NCBI GenBank assembly: GCA_016703965.1
Contig: JADJBB010000021.1
Span: forward strand, 558,001-622,000
Reading direction: 5' to 3'
DNA length: 64,000 nucleotides
Source of the DNA: Acidobacteriota bacterium
Lineage (GTDB): Bacteria; Acidobacteriota; Blastocatellia; Pyrinomonadales; Pyrinomonadaceae
Shown here: piece by piece, positions 43,000-51,835 of the stretch
How the letters are laid out: each line of letters starts with the position of its first letter
Position numbering within the stretch: the stretch's first letter is position 1
Notes under the pieces: generated by a model
The model's database searches: none
What the model saw: only the letters and a program-made list of their open reading frames with translations
Told to the model about the DNA's origin: nothing
Position numbers and translations under genes: made by a program

Positions 43000-44067
43000 T
43001 TACGCGGGTTGCTGCTGAGATAAACAATGCAGCGTTCCGAGGCCCCAGACGAGATCGACGGCGTGGATGCCGATGACTTTTCGTTTGGGGAAGAGCTCGG
43101 CGAGTCTATTTAAGGCAATGCGGTCGTTGGCGTCGTTGAAAGTTGGGACTAGGACGGATGAGTTGGTTATCAGAAAGTTTGCGTAGCTTGCCGGCAGGCG
43201 TTGGCCGCGATAGTGGAGCGGCTCGGGCATTGGCAGGAACTCGATGTTGATCTTTGAACGGTTTTGTAGGCGAAAGCCTTCGAGGCGTTCGCGGTTTTCT
43301 TCGAGTAAAGCGTAGTTGGCATCCTTTGGATTTGATTCACGACAGAGAACCACGGTTTTGGCATCGACGAAGCGGCACAGGTCGTCTATGTGACCGTGCG
43401 TGTCATCGCCTGCGATGCCTTTGTTTAGCCAGAGCACGTTCGTCGCGCCGAGGCTTTCCGCTAAAACCTGCTCAATTTCAATCTTTGATAATCCCGGATT
43501 TCGGACCTGCACTTCCTGATCCAGCAAACATTCTTCCGTGGTCAAAAGATCGCCTTTGCCATTGACGTCGATGGCACCGCCTTCGAGAACGAAGGGTTTG
43601 CCGTCGTGCTTTATCGGGAAATATTGCTTCTTAAGTTTTTTGGCGAGCTTTTTGGCTATCTCCGAATCGAGTTCGTGATCGTCGTATTTTGCCCAGGCGT
43701 TGAATTTGAATCCGGCGATCGCGGTTTCCGTCTCATTCTTTACAAAGATCGGCCCAAAATCGCGCGTCCAGCCGCGGTTCGACGGGATCTGGAAGAACTC
43801 GACCATCTCGGGCGAAACGCCGATCTTGTTCAAAATGCCGCGAGCTTTAGCCTCATGTTTCGCGTCGTTGACGATGATACGCGCCGTCTCACTCTCCGCG
43901 ATCCGCCGAACGATCTCGCCGTAGACAAAATGGATCGCCGCGATCTTCCCCGGCCAATCGGAACCGTTGTGCGGCCAACCAAGCCAGACCGCCTCGTGCG
44001 GCTCCCATTCGGCGGGCATGCAAAAGCCGAGCGAGGCGGGCGAGTTTGTTAGTTCGTTTGAGGACAT
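43000..44067 (-). CDS. aguA: Agmatine deiminase
   Basis: Hydrolyses agmatine to N-carbamoylputrescine and ammonia, a step of putrescine synthesis from arginine. Of 355 residues the guanidine-deiminase motifs are CMPAEWEPHEAVWLGWPHN, the NRGWTRDFGPIF segment, GIAGDDTHGHIDDLCRF and the C-terminal catalytic cysteine in GLGTLHCLSQQQP. It is downstream of aguB in one operon, with a palindromic repeat between them, in the reverse of the metabolic order. Confidence 0.94.
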   Translation of the reverse strand: MSSNELTNSPASLGFCMPAEWEPHEAVWLGWPHNGSDWPGKIAAIHFVYGEIVRRIAESETARIIVNDAKHEAKARGILNKIGVSPEMVEFFQIPSNRGWTRDFGPIFVKNETETAIAGFKFNAWAKYDDHELDSEIAKKLAKKLKKQYFPIKHDGKPFVLEGGAIDVNGKGDLLTTEECLLDQEVQVRNPGLSKIEIEQVLAESLGATNVLWLNKGIAGDDTHGHIDDLCRFVDAKTVVLCRESNPKDANYALLEENRERLEGFRLQNRSKINIEFLPMPEPLHYRGQRLPASYANFLITNSSVLVPTFNDANDRIALNRLAELFPKRKVIGIHAVDLVWGLGTLHCLSQQQPA

Positions 44068-44076
44068 TATTTGACT

Positions 44077-44214
44077 GGAACGCAGGAGCCTTCGCCTGTA
44101 ACGCCGGTTCCTCCGGCGTGACGGAGTAAATTATTTTTCAACGTGTCGAATCACCAAGATAGTCAGCGTCCTCAAAGCAGGACGCTTGCAGGCGAGGGCT
44201 CCTGCGTTCCGGCC
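44077..44214 (-). repeat. Palindromic intergenic element, family A, copy 2 (aguB-aguA)
   Basis: Arms at 44077-44101 and 44186-44210 pair with two G-U positions, and the right arm continues with GGCC to 44214. The inner hairpins are the same as in copy 1: CGCCGG-TTCCT-CCGGCG, and AGCGTCCT-CAAAGC-AGGACGCT. It lies between the aguB stop and the aguA start. At one stem position, copy 1 has a C-G pair and copy 2 an A-T pair (GCAGGCGCC/GGCGCCTGC versus GCAGGAGCC/GGCTCCTGC), a compensatory change. Confidence 0.92.
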
Positions 44215-44221
44215 GATGAGA

Positions 44222-45112
44222 TCAGTCGATGAACCTCTTCGTAATATCCCCATACTCATCGATCCGCCGATCACGCAAAAACGGCCAGTGGCGGCGGATC
44301 TCCTGGATTCGGGACGGGTCGACCTCGCCATAGACGATCTGTTCGGATTCGTCGGTGGCTTCAGCGACGATGACGCCGAACGGATCGCTGAGGAAGGTGT
44401 GGCCCCAGAATTCGATTCCCGGCGTCCCGTCGATCATGATCTCGTGGCCGACGCGGTTTACACCGGCGACGTAAACTCCGTTGGCGATCGAGTGTGAACG
44501 TTGGATCGTCCGCCACGCATCTTGCTGTTGGTGGCCGAATTCAGCCTTTTCGTCAGGATGCCAGCCGATCGCCGTCGGATAAAACAAGATCTCAGCCCCG
44601 CGAAGCGCCGTCAGCCTCGCGCCTTCGGGGTACCATTGGTCCCAGCAGATCAGCGTGCCGATACGGCCGAAGTCGGTGTCGAACGCCTTAAAACCCATAT
44701 CGCCCGGCGTGAAGTAAAACTTTTCATAGTATGCAGGGTCGTCCGGAATGTGCATCTTGCGATAGACGCCGGCGACCTCTTTGTGAGGTTTTATGATGAC
44801 GAGGCTGTTGTGGTAGAGGCCGAGTGCTCGTTCCTCGAATATCGGGGCGATAACCGTAACGCCGAATTCGTCCGCGACCTTTGCCAACGCATTTGTCGAC
44901 GGCCCCGGGATCGATTCCGCAAGGTCAAACTGGCTGTGATCCTCCGACTGGCAAAAATACATCGACCGAAACATCTCGGGCAGACAGATGATCTTTGCAC
45001 CGTTCGCGGCCGCCTCGCGGACAAATTCGACTGCCTTTTTCAGGTTGGCATCGACATCCTCACCCATCGACATCTGAACAAGCCCGACCTTGTATTTCTC
45101 ACGCTTTTGCAT
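44222..45112 (-). CDS. aguB: N-carbamoylputrescine amidase (carbon-nitrogen hydrolase)
   Basis: Converts N-carbamoylputrescine to putrescine, CO2 and ammonia. A 296-residue nitrilase-superfamily enzyme with the Glu-Lys-Cys triad in ICLPEMFRSMYF, YRKMHIPDDPAYYEKFYF and GTLICWDQWYPEGARL. The YRKMHIPDDP..EKFYF..GD segment is characteristic of the carbamoylputrescine branch. With aguA it makes the full agmatine-to-putrescine pathway. The first step, arginine decarboxylase, is not in the window. Confidence 0.94.
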   Translation of the reverse strand: MQKREKYKVGLVQMSMGEDVDANLKKAVEFVREAAANGAKIICLPEMFRSMYFCQSEDHSQFDLAESIPGPSTNALAKVADEFGVTVIAPIFEERALGLYHNSLVIIKPHKEVAGVYRKMHIPDDPAYYEKFYFTPGDMGFKAFDTDFGRIGTLICWDQWYPEGARLTALRGAEILFYPTAIGWHPDEKAEFGHQQQDAWRTIQRSHSIANGVYVAGVNRVGHEIMIDGTPGIEFWGHTFLSDPFGVIVAEATDESEQIVYGEVDPSRIQEIRRHWPFLRDRRIDEYGDITKRFID

Positions 45113-45224
45113 AGTGAATAGGATACATCGAGCAATAGAAAATTCAGAAGCCCGCTCGAACTGCGGGCATTCGCAACCGGTGATTTTATAATTGACCGGT
45201 TTGAATTATCATCATCCCTAAATT

Positions 45225-47510
45225 ATGACTAAGTTGATTCTCTGGCTGATTCTGGTCCTTTCGCTAACGTGTATTGTTAGTGCTCAAAACAAAGGGTTTA
45301 TCACCGGCCGCGTGGCTGAGCGATCGACCGGGCAGCCGGTTGCCGCGAGGGTTGAGATCGCTGGAGCCCAAGAGGCTCAGGCTGATGAGAAGGGCAACTA
45401 CAGGCTCGAGGTTGCACAGGGCGTGTACGCGATCCGCATCTCGTACGCGGGTTTTGCGACGCTTGTGATCAACCAAGTCGGCGTGACGGCGGGGCGTGAT
45501 ACGGTGGTGAATGCGGAGCTGGATGTGACACTGTCGGCTGAGGTCGAGGTGCGGAGCGAGACCTTTACCGAGAATGTCGATCAGGCGGTGAGCAGCGTGA
45601 CGCTTCGGCGCGAAGACCTGCGTACAACGCCGGGCAGCGGCGGCGATCCGCTGCGGGCGATCAATTCTTTGCCCGGAGTAACGGCTGCCTCGGCCGAGTT
45701 TGCCGATCTGATCGTTCGCGGCGGTACGCCGAATGAGAATCTTACCTACATCGATAATATTCCGGTCCGTGATTTCACCTATTTTACCGACCAATACGAC
45801 GGGCCGCGTGGCGGGCGGGCTTCGATACTACCGCCGGATGCGTTCGACCGGGCAGAGTTTTCTGCCGGCGGTTTTGGGGCGAAATACGGCGACAAGATGT
45901 CGTCCGTGCTGGATGTCGGAATTCGCGAGGCTAATCGACGGCGTGTGCAGGGCGTGCTTTTTGCCGATTCCGGAACGATGGGCGGCAGCCTCGATGTGCC
46001 GATCGCTAAACGCGGCAGTTGGCTGTTCTCAGCCCGCCGCAGCTATATCGACGTTGCTCTCGATGTCGCCGGAATTGCTGACGCGGGCATCATCGGTTAT
46101 CCGCGAACGCTCGATTTCACGAACAAATTCGTCTACGACCTGACGCCGCGAAATAAGCTGACGTTCACGGCACTCAACTTCTTCGAAACCTTCAACCAGA
46201 CCGACGCTCAGGCCCAAAATATCGACCGCCGCACCGACCGTTTTCGCATGCGGCGAACGTCGCAGCGGCATATTCTCGGCACGACGCTGAGCACGACCAT
46301 CAATGCCAAAACGCTCGCCCAGACGACCGTTTGGCACAATATTGCCCACAACGACGGAATGTTTTACCTTCCGTATACATCGGTCCTACAGCGCCAGCGT
46401 AACCTGCGCGATTCGCAGACCGGCGTGAAAGAAGACGTTTCGTGGATGCCGGATCAGAAGGTGCGACTCTCGTTTGGCGGTGCTCTGCAAATAGACGGGG
46501 TAAATTACTACACCTTCGAGCGGGCCGGAAATCTCTACAGCCCGCTTGAGGAAGAATACGTCGCACCGACGCGGCAGTACCGCTTTCGGCTGTCGAACAG
46601 CACGTCCGGAAATCTATACGCACAAGCCGTCGTCAATGTGACGAACCGTTTCTCTATCACACCGGGCATTCGTCTGGACCATTACGGTCTGACTGGCGAA
46701 ACGCTCGCGAGCCCGCGGTTTGCGGCCCGGTTCAATGCTTCGAACACAGTCGCACTGACGTTTGCGACCGGCATTTATCGCCAGCCGCCTTCGGCTTTCC
46801 AATTTTCGCTGACGCCGCTCAACCAGGATCTGAAAACCCAATCCGCAACGCACATTATCGGCGGCGTGGAATGGATGGTTCGTGAGGACACACGCATCCG
46901 CGTCGAGGCGTTTCGCAAATCTTACAGCGATCTCGTTGTCCAGCAGGTCGGGCCAACGCCGGCTTTTGTGTCGAACGGGCGATATTTTAACTCCGGCAGC
47001 GGGACGGCGAGTGGTTTTGAGGTGTCGGTGCATCGTGCGCTGACGGGCTTTCTTACCGGGCAGGCTTCGTATGGATACGTTATATCTGACCGCAAATTGA
47101 CGGCGGGCGGCCTCGAGATGCCATCCGATCTCGAACGCCCGCACCAGCTCACGCTTATCGGCATCACGAGTTTCAAGGGATTCAACATCGCCGCCAAATA
47201 CCGCATCGCAAGCGGCCTGCCATACACGCGCCGAACGGCGATAACGGTCGCGGCGGGAACCTTCATCCAACGGATCGCTTCCGCATCGGATATAAACGCG
47301 CTTCGGCTGCCAAATTTCGCGAGCTTCGACCTTCGGGCCGAGCGTCGTTTCGCCTTCAAACGCGTTTCGATCTCACCGTATATCGACATTTTCAACCTTA
47401 CAAACTACCGAAGCGTCGTCCAGCCAAGCTACGAATTCAACCGCCGAACCCCGCGAATGCTGGGCGAGGATAAAAGGTTGCCGATATTTGGATTCAGGTT
47501 TGAGTTTTAG
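45225..47510 (+). CDS. TonB-dependent receptor with carboxypeptidase-regulatory N-terminus
   Basis: A 761-residue outer-membrane receptor. After a signal peptide (LWLILVLSLTCIVSAQ) comes a carboxypeptidase-regulatory-like domain (about 23-105: FITGRVAERSTGQPVAARVE, YRLEVAQGVYAIRISYAGF). The plug follows (VSSVTLRREDLRTTPGSGGD, then GGTPNENLTYIDNIPV) and then a beta-barrel with a C-terminal aromatic end (FGFRFEF). The substrate is unknown. Such receptors in Acidobacteria take up plant or microbial polymers, iron complexes or vitamins. The gene stands alone. Confidence 0.9.
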   Translation: MTKLILWLILVLSLTCIVSAQNKGFITGRVAERSTGQPVAARVEIAGAQEAQADEKGNYRLEVAQGVYAIRISYAGFATLVINQVGVTAGRDTVVNAELDVTLSAEVEVRSETFTENVDQAVSSVTLRREDLRTTPGSGGDPLRAINSLPGVTAASAEFADLIVRGGTPNENLTYIDNIPVRDFTYFTDQYDGPRGGRASILPPDAFDRAEFSAGGFGAKYGDKMSSVLDVGIREANRRRVQGVLFADSGTMGGSLDVPIAKRGSWLFSARRSYIDVALDVAGIADAGIIGYPRTLDFTNKFVYDLTPRNKLTFTALNFFETFNQTDAQAQNIDRRTDRFRMRRTSQRHILGTTLSTTINAKTLAQTTVWHNIAHNDGMFYLPYTSVLQRQRNLRDSQTGVKEDVSWMPDQKVRLSFGGALQIDGVNYYTFERAGNLYSPLEEEYVAPTRQYRFRLSNSTSGNLYAQAVVNVTNRFSITPGIRLDHYGLTGETLASPRFAARFNASNTVALTFATGIYRQPPSAFQFSLTPLNQDLKTQSATHIIGGVEWMVREDTRIRVEAFRKSYSDLVVQQVGPTPAFVSNGRYFNSGSGTASGFEVSVHRALTGFLTGQASYGYVISDRKLTAGGLEMPSDLERPHQLTLIGITSFKGFNIAAKYRIASGLPYTRRTAITVAAGTFIQRIASASDINALRLPNFASFDLRAERRFAFKRVSISPYIDIFNLTNYRSVVQPSYEFNRRTPRMLGEDKRLPIFGFRFEF

Positions 47511-47516
47511 CTCTTA

Positions 47517-47552
47517 CTTTGCGTTCTTTGCGTCCTGCTTAGCGGCTTTGCG
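47517..47552. repeat. CTTTGCG short repeats
   Basis: Three copies of CTTTGCG at 47517-47523, 47526-47532 and 47546-47552, the first two separated by TT, lie between two genes. The motif resembles a CTTTGCG-type intergenic repeat that I recall from several bacterial phyla. A single site in this window cannot prove it is dispersed. Confidence 0.5.
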
Positions 47553-47597
47553 GGAAATTCGAATCAGGTTATCCGCAGAGCCAAATGATGTGGCGCT

Positions 47598-48068
47598 TTA
47601 TTGCTCCGTTTCACTCTCAGAGAAAGGAGAAACCGTCGTCGTTGCGTAAGTGATATGGATTGTAAATCCCTTGCAATAGGCAATCGCTTGCTCATCCATA
47701 TCCCAAAAGTGCCAAGCTGCAGTCGGAATTGAATATCTTTGAGTCATTGCTTTCACCAATGGAACCGGCTTGGTCGAAGCGTCAGGCCGATGGTATCCAA
47801 CGATTCGAATAACCTTGGCGGCTCTAAAGGTTACCGCTTGATATTCGAAAAAGGGCTTATCATTCGGGCCCGGCCAAAGCGGACCTGCTCCCTGTCCAAT
47901 TCCGATTCCAAACGTGCCGTCACGCTGATCCTGAACCGTCATTCCATATCTGACGCGGTCAAAAAGTGGTAAGTCAGCCTCTGTGAGATCACACGTCCGG
48001 ACTTGGGACGAAACGGAAAGAAAACAACCGACGGTAAGAAACGCGACGAAAATGAATTTATTCAACAT
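47598..48068 (-). CDS. Small secreted protein of unknown function
   Basis: A 156-residue protein with a signal peptide (FVAFLTVGCFLSVSSQ) from the ATG at 48068. The mature part begins VRTCDLTEADLP and has aromatic-rich regions (FFEYQAVTFRAAKVIRIVGY, AAWHFWDMDEQAIAYC), two cysteines that could pair (C28, C136) and no known domain. A longer frame to 48239 adds a non-signal leader and is not favoured. It converges on the TonB receptor gene. Confidence 0.72.
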   Translation of the reverse strand: MLNKFIFVAFLTVGCFLSVSSQVRTCDLTEADLPLFDRVRYGMTVQDQRDGTFGIGIGQGAGPLWPGPNDKPFFEYQAVTFRAAKVIRIVGYHRPDASTKPVPLVKAMTQRYSIPTAAWHFWDMDEQAIAYCKGFTIHITYATTTVSPFSESETEQ

Positions 48069-48311
48069 GCTCCAGACACGCCCTGATCCCGAATAAGAGG
48101 CAAAACTATTACGATGAAGCAAAAAATAAAGACATATAGCCGACCAGGATCCGTTTAAATTGCGGCGGTGCAGATCATGTGAAAGAAGATGTCGCCTGAC
48201 GACGATCGCCGCAGAACGCACCGGCTTTGCACTGCTCAAAACATTTCGTGATAAGATGCGTAAGTGTCTAGAGGACGCTTTTAGATCTACTCACCACGCA
48301 CAAATAACCTT

Positions 48312-49097
48312 ATGAAATACTGTCCGGTCTGCAGCGAACGTTACGACGAAGAGGTGATCAGGTTTTGTACTAAGGACGGCACGCCGCTCCTCGATGAGGC
48401 ACAGCCGACGTTTACCGCGATCCCGAGCGAGACGGTCGAGGATGACGATTTTGGCCAGGAGACGATCATCCGCCGCAAACCCCTTATTCCCGATGATCAG
48501 CCGATCGCGTACGATTCGCAGGGGCAATCAGAGCGGATCGTAATTCCTACTTCGGAGACGCAGACCTCTACGGTCAGGTCGCGGACGGCCCAGGGCTTCG
48601 TCGTTCCGCCTCCCCCGCCGAATACGGCGAGGACAGTGTTTTTGACGATCATCGGCACGCTTTTCGTGCTCGGCGTCGGCGTCGGTATCTTCTGGCTGCT
48701 GAAAAAAGACACCCCCGCCAACACGAACGTCAATATCAACGCCAATCAGAATACAAACCTCAATACCAATCTCGGATTCGACTCGAATTTCAATTTTAAT
48801 GCGAATTTCAATACGAATTCGAATATGAACTCGAATTTCAATCTGAATTCGAATTTCAACATGAACACGAACGTGAATGCCAACGCGAACACGCGGCCTT
48901 CGCCAACGCCGACGCCAAAACCGAGCCCAACGCCGTCACCTGTTCGGACTCCAACGCCGGAATCGACCGACACGCCATCGCCCGCGAACACTCGTCCGCC
49001 CGCAAATACGCAGCCGACCCCGCTCGGAACGCCCAGAACGGGCCCGCGTCCGCCGCCGCTGACCAACCGCCCGGCGGGGAATGCGAACGGACTATAA
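48312..49097 (+). CDS. Zinc-ribbon, one-TM protein with Asn-rich and Thr/Pro-rich tail
   Basis: A 261-residue protein in four parts. Residues 1-25 form a truncated zinc ribbon (C4, C7, C19; the fourth ligand is not a cysteine because FCTKDG has Asp), residues 107-130 are one transmembrane helix (FLTIIGTLFVLGVGVGIFWL), 137-194 are an Asn-rich stretch of NxN/NFN repeats, and 195-255 are Thr/Pro-rich (PTPTPKPSPTPSP). The ribbon is inside and the Asn-rich tail outside. The Asn-rich run is encoded by degenerate repeats such as AATTCGAAT. I recall similar proteins in Acidobacteria, without known function. A strong terminator follows. Confidence 0.78.
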   Translation: MKYCPVCSERYDEEVIRFCTKDGTPLLDEAQPTFTAIPSETVEDDDFGQETIIRRKPLIPDDQPIAYDSQGQSERIVIPTSETQTSTVRSRTAQGFVVPPPPPNTARTVFLTIIGTLFVLGVGVGIFWLLKKDTPANTNVNINANQNTNLNTNLGFDSNFNFNANFNTNSNMNSNFNLNSNFNMNTNVNANANTRPSPTPTPKPSPTPSPVRTPTPESTDTPSPANTRPPANTQPTPLGTPRTGPRPPPLTNRPAGNANGL

Positions 49098-49127
49098 TTT
49101 TTTTAGATAAACTAGCCGGAATGAACT

Positions 49128-49172
49128 TGATCGACCGGGGATCTCACAGATCCTCGGTCGATCAGCTTTTTA
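49128..49172 (+). terminator. Strong terminator after the Asn-rich gene
   Basis: A 17-bp stem (49128-49144 with 49148-49164) with one G-T wobble and a CAC loop is followed by GCTTTTTA. It ends the transcript of the zinc-ribbon Asn-rich gene. Confidence 0.85.
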
Positions 49173-49303
49173 AAGAGCTGAAAAGGTTGTTTTCTGCGTT
49201 CTCTTCATTAATACTTCCCATCGTGCCACCATCAACCCGCCCATCTCGATTTTCGATGCAAGATGCTATCGATGGCGGGCAGGTCACAAATTTTTCCGCC
49301 GTT

Positions 49304-49473
49304 GGTAAAGTAATTTTATGAAAAAAACCTTCGACCAATCTGCCATTTTACTCTACCAATCAGCGGGTTTTAGGGCGGCAGAGGGCGATTCACCTTTCAC
49401 CAATCGCCCTGTTTTGCTCTAAAAATGTCGAAAATACGCCATATTTTGAAAAGTGTGAAACGATTCACACTTT
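49304..49473 (+). repeat. Intergenic repeat element, family D, copy 1
   Basis: Part of a 428-base gap (49098-49525) that otherwise holds only the terminator. About three quarters of the positions match the reverse complement of 62864-63035. Two blocks match almost perfectly: CTCTACCAATCAG at 49351-49363, and a 43-bp block with only two mismatches at the 3' end. That block contains AAAATACGCCATATTTT and a palindrome of about 24 bases centred near 49462 (arms AAAGTGTGAA and TTCACACTTT). Another stem, AGGGCGATT/AATCGCCCT (49380-49388 with 49400-49408), is specific to this copy. Confidence 0.85.
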
Positions 49474-49525
49474 AAAGCGGCGACAGAACCGTTTGCACAA
49501 AATTCTTCTCCCAAAAAGTGGATCT

Positions 49526-50899
49526 TTAGCGAAGTGAAAGAGCCGCCTCAACCGCCCGACGCGGATCGATGACGCCCCAGCCTTGGCGGTCGACCTCATA
49601 TTGAGGCAGGCGTTCGGATGTTGAGATGAGGATCTTTTTGATCTGCGACGGCGTAAGGTCCGGATTGGCCTCGAGCATCTGTGCTGCAAGCGACGAGACG
49701 ATCGGAGCCGAGAACGATGTGCCATCGACGTATTTGTAGTGCTTGGTGATGACGTTCTCACGGCGAATTTTCAGCAGAATGATCTGGCGAATGCTATGCA
49801 CGGGCCGGTCGTGAGCTGCGTCAAGCTCGGGGTCGGTGCCGCGGTATTCGTGAATAATTCCGTGGAGCTCGTCGTCCTGAGCCTTATCGAGCTTCTCAAG
49901 CAGTGCCGCCTGCTGAGCCGTCGGTGTGTTCGGGAGTATCGGAGCGGGAACCCAGATCGATGACGCGATAACCTCAGGCTTTTGCAGCCCGTCGATCGTC
50001 GGACCATAGGACGAGCGGTACATTCCGCGTTTTGCACGATTTATCGAATTGTTGTCATCCAAACCGCCAACCGCGATCGCCGATGGAGCACTGGCGGGCG
50101 GTACGACCGGGTGATTTGGTAGATGCCCGGCATTGCCAACCGCACAAACAACCGTGATCCCGGCTGCTGAACAAGCCTCGACCGCCTGCGAAAGCGGATC
50201 GTGCAGATAGCTTAACTCTTCGTCGCCGCCGGCCGAGATATTGACGACCCTAATGTTGTATCTCTCGCGGTTTTCGAGTACCCATTCCAGGCCGTCCTGG
50301 ATGTTCTGGTCGGTAATGCGGCCGGTTCGGGCGAGTTTGATGAGAACCACGTCAGCGTCAGGAGCCATTCCACGGTAGAAACCGTTCGATAGCGAGCCAT
50401 TCCCGGCTGCCACGACCGAGGTCATCATCCCGTGCCAACTCGCAACGTCCGGCTGAAACAGCGACGAAAGATCGCCGTCCTGGTCGATCAGGCTTCGGTA
50501 TGCGAGGATGCGGTTTCGCGGCGTGGTCAGGTCGACATGCGGATAAAAGCCCGAATCGAGAAACGCGATTGTCACGCCTTTTCCAGTAAAACGCTCGTCG
50601 GCATCCAGCCGCAGCGGCGTCGAAAGTACGTGCGAACCGTCCTTTTGCATCGCTGCGTCGGCAATGATGTGGTCCTTCGCTCGCTCAAAAAGCCTCACAC
50701 ATCGTGCACAAACAGCCTGAAAGTCCGCCGTATCAGGAGCATTCGCCCGGATCAGCTTTGACAGATCTTCAGGCAGCGAAACGAGCGGCACATATTCATC
50801 CTGCGTATCCCGCGAACAAACCGGGCACGCTTGCTCACCCGCCGCAATATCGGCGATCGTGCTCTGACGTGGAAAAGGGGCTGATTCGTGCAAGGTCAT
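49526..50899 (-). CDS. Cytosolic subtilisin-family (S8) serine peptidase with N-terminal CxxC pairs
   Basis: A 457-residue subtilase with the full triad: D115 in IAFLDSGFYPHVDL, H156 in SWHGMMTSVVAAG, S395 in DGTSFSAPIVSS, and the oxyanion N256 in CAVGNAGHLPNH. There is no signal peptide. The N-terminal 70 residues carry two CxxC pairs (C25/C28 and C64/C67), suggesting a bound metal such as zinc. An 80-residue insertion (about 310-390) lies before the catalytic serine. Subtilases are normally exported, so this appears to be an intracellular form, possibly regulated by the metal-binding N-terminus. The substrate is unknown. Confidence 0.85.
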   Translation of the reverse strand: MTLHESAPFPRQSTIADIAAGEQACPVCSRDTQDEYVPLVSLPEDLSKLIRANAPDTADFQAVCARCVRLFERAKDHIIADAAMQKDGSHVLSTPLRLDADERFTGKGVTIAFLDSGFYPHVDLTTPRNRILAYRSLIDQDGDLSSLFQPDVASWHGMMTSVVAAGNGSLSNGFYRGMAPDADVVLIKLARTGRITDQNIQDGLEWVLENRERYNIRVVNISAGGDEELSYLHDPLSQAVEACSAAGITVVCAVGNAGHLPNHPVVPPASAPSAIAVGGLDDNNSINRAKRGMYRSSYGPTIDGLQKPEVIASSIWVPAPILPNTPTAQQAALLEKLDKAQDDELHGIIHEYRGTDPELDAAHDRPVHSIRQIILLKIRRENVITKHYKYVDGTSFSAPIVSSLAAQMLEANPDLTPSQIKKILISTSERLPQYEVDRQGWGVIDPRRAVEAALSLR

Positions 50900-50967
50900 T
50901 TAGGGCTTTAAGTTTTCCATAATGAGTAGTTAAAATCAATTAGGTTTGTAACAGGCGGTTAATATTT

Positions 50968-51744
50968 ATGCCCAAAAAGATCGGCCTTGCACTTTCCGGC
51001 GGCGGAGCACGCGGGTTTGCTCATATCGGTGTGCTGAAGGTACTGGTCGAGAATAATGTTCCGATCGACATGATTGCCGGAACTTCGGCCGGGTCGATCA
51101 TCGGCGGTGCATTTGCGTCCGGAATGTCGATCGAGGATATCCTCGCAATGGCAGAAAAAGTGGGCTGGACGAATATGACCAGGCCATCGATGTCGCCTAT
51201 TGCTATGCTGTCAAATGCACCGATGGGCCGCTTTCTTGCGAGTCATTTCCCGGTAACAAGATTCGAAGGTATAAAGATCCCTTTTGCCGCGGTCGCGTGT
51301 GACCTCCGACGCGGTGAAGAGGTCGTTTTGCGGGATAAGGGTGACATGATATTTGCGATCCAGGCAAGCTGCGCGGTTCCCGGCGTTTTTGCTCCGATGA
51401 CCGATGAAAAGGGCCGCACACTCATAGACGGCGGAGCGGTATCGCTCACGCCGACCAATGCGGTAAGGCAATTAGGAGCAGACGTCGTGATAGCGGTCGA
51501 TTTACTGGCCTGCGGGTCGAACTTTCTCGGAAAGCCAAGAACTGCTCTCGGGATGATTCTTCAATCCGCGTTGATATTGCTCAGTTCCTCTTCGAAAAAT
51601 CAAAGCAATCAGGCGGACGTGTCGGTAGAACCCCGGATCGCCCATTTAAGGGCTGACCAGATCGGGAAAAGGGCCGAATTTATCGCTCTGGGTGAAGCGA
51701 TCGCGCAAGAAAAGCTGGGCGAAATTCTTGCGGCGATTCAATGA
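50968..51744 (+). CDS. Patatin-like phospholipase (RssA type)
   Basis: A 258-residue patatin-fold lipid acyl hydrolase. The oxyanion loop GGGARG (LALSGGGARGFAHIGVL), the nucleophile elbow GTSAG (MIAGTSAGSIIGGAF) and the Asp of the dyad in IDGGAVSLTP are intact. There is no signal peptide, so it is probably cytoplasmic or membrane-surface bound. It is divergent from the S8 peptidase gene. It probably acts in phospholipid turnover, with an unknown target. Confidence 0.9.
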   Translation: MPKKIGLALSGGGARGFAHIGVLKVLVENNVPIDMIAGTSAGSIIGGAFASGMSIEDILAMAEKVGWTNMTRPSMSPIAMLSNAPMGRFLASHFPVTRFEGIKIPFAAVACDLRRGEEVVLRDKGDMIFAIQASCAVPGVFAPMTDEKGRTLIDGGAVSLTPTNAVRQLGADVVIAVDLLACGSNFLGKPRTALGMILQSALILLSSSSKNQSNQADVSVEPRIAHLRADQIGKRAEFIALGEAIAQEKLGEILAAIQ

Positions 51745-51835
51745 TCCTTCAGCAAAAACCAATTCTTAGTTCGGAAGTCTTCCATAACCCCGCTCACCAC
51801 CTCGCCAAAATGACTGCAGGCGATAAAATAGGTTT

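Noticed and set aside
49121..49321. 66-residue open frame after the Asn-rich gene
   Set aside because: It translates the terminator stem and the beginning of the repeat element.
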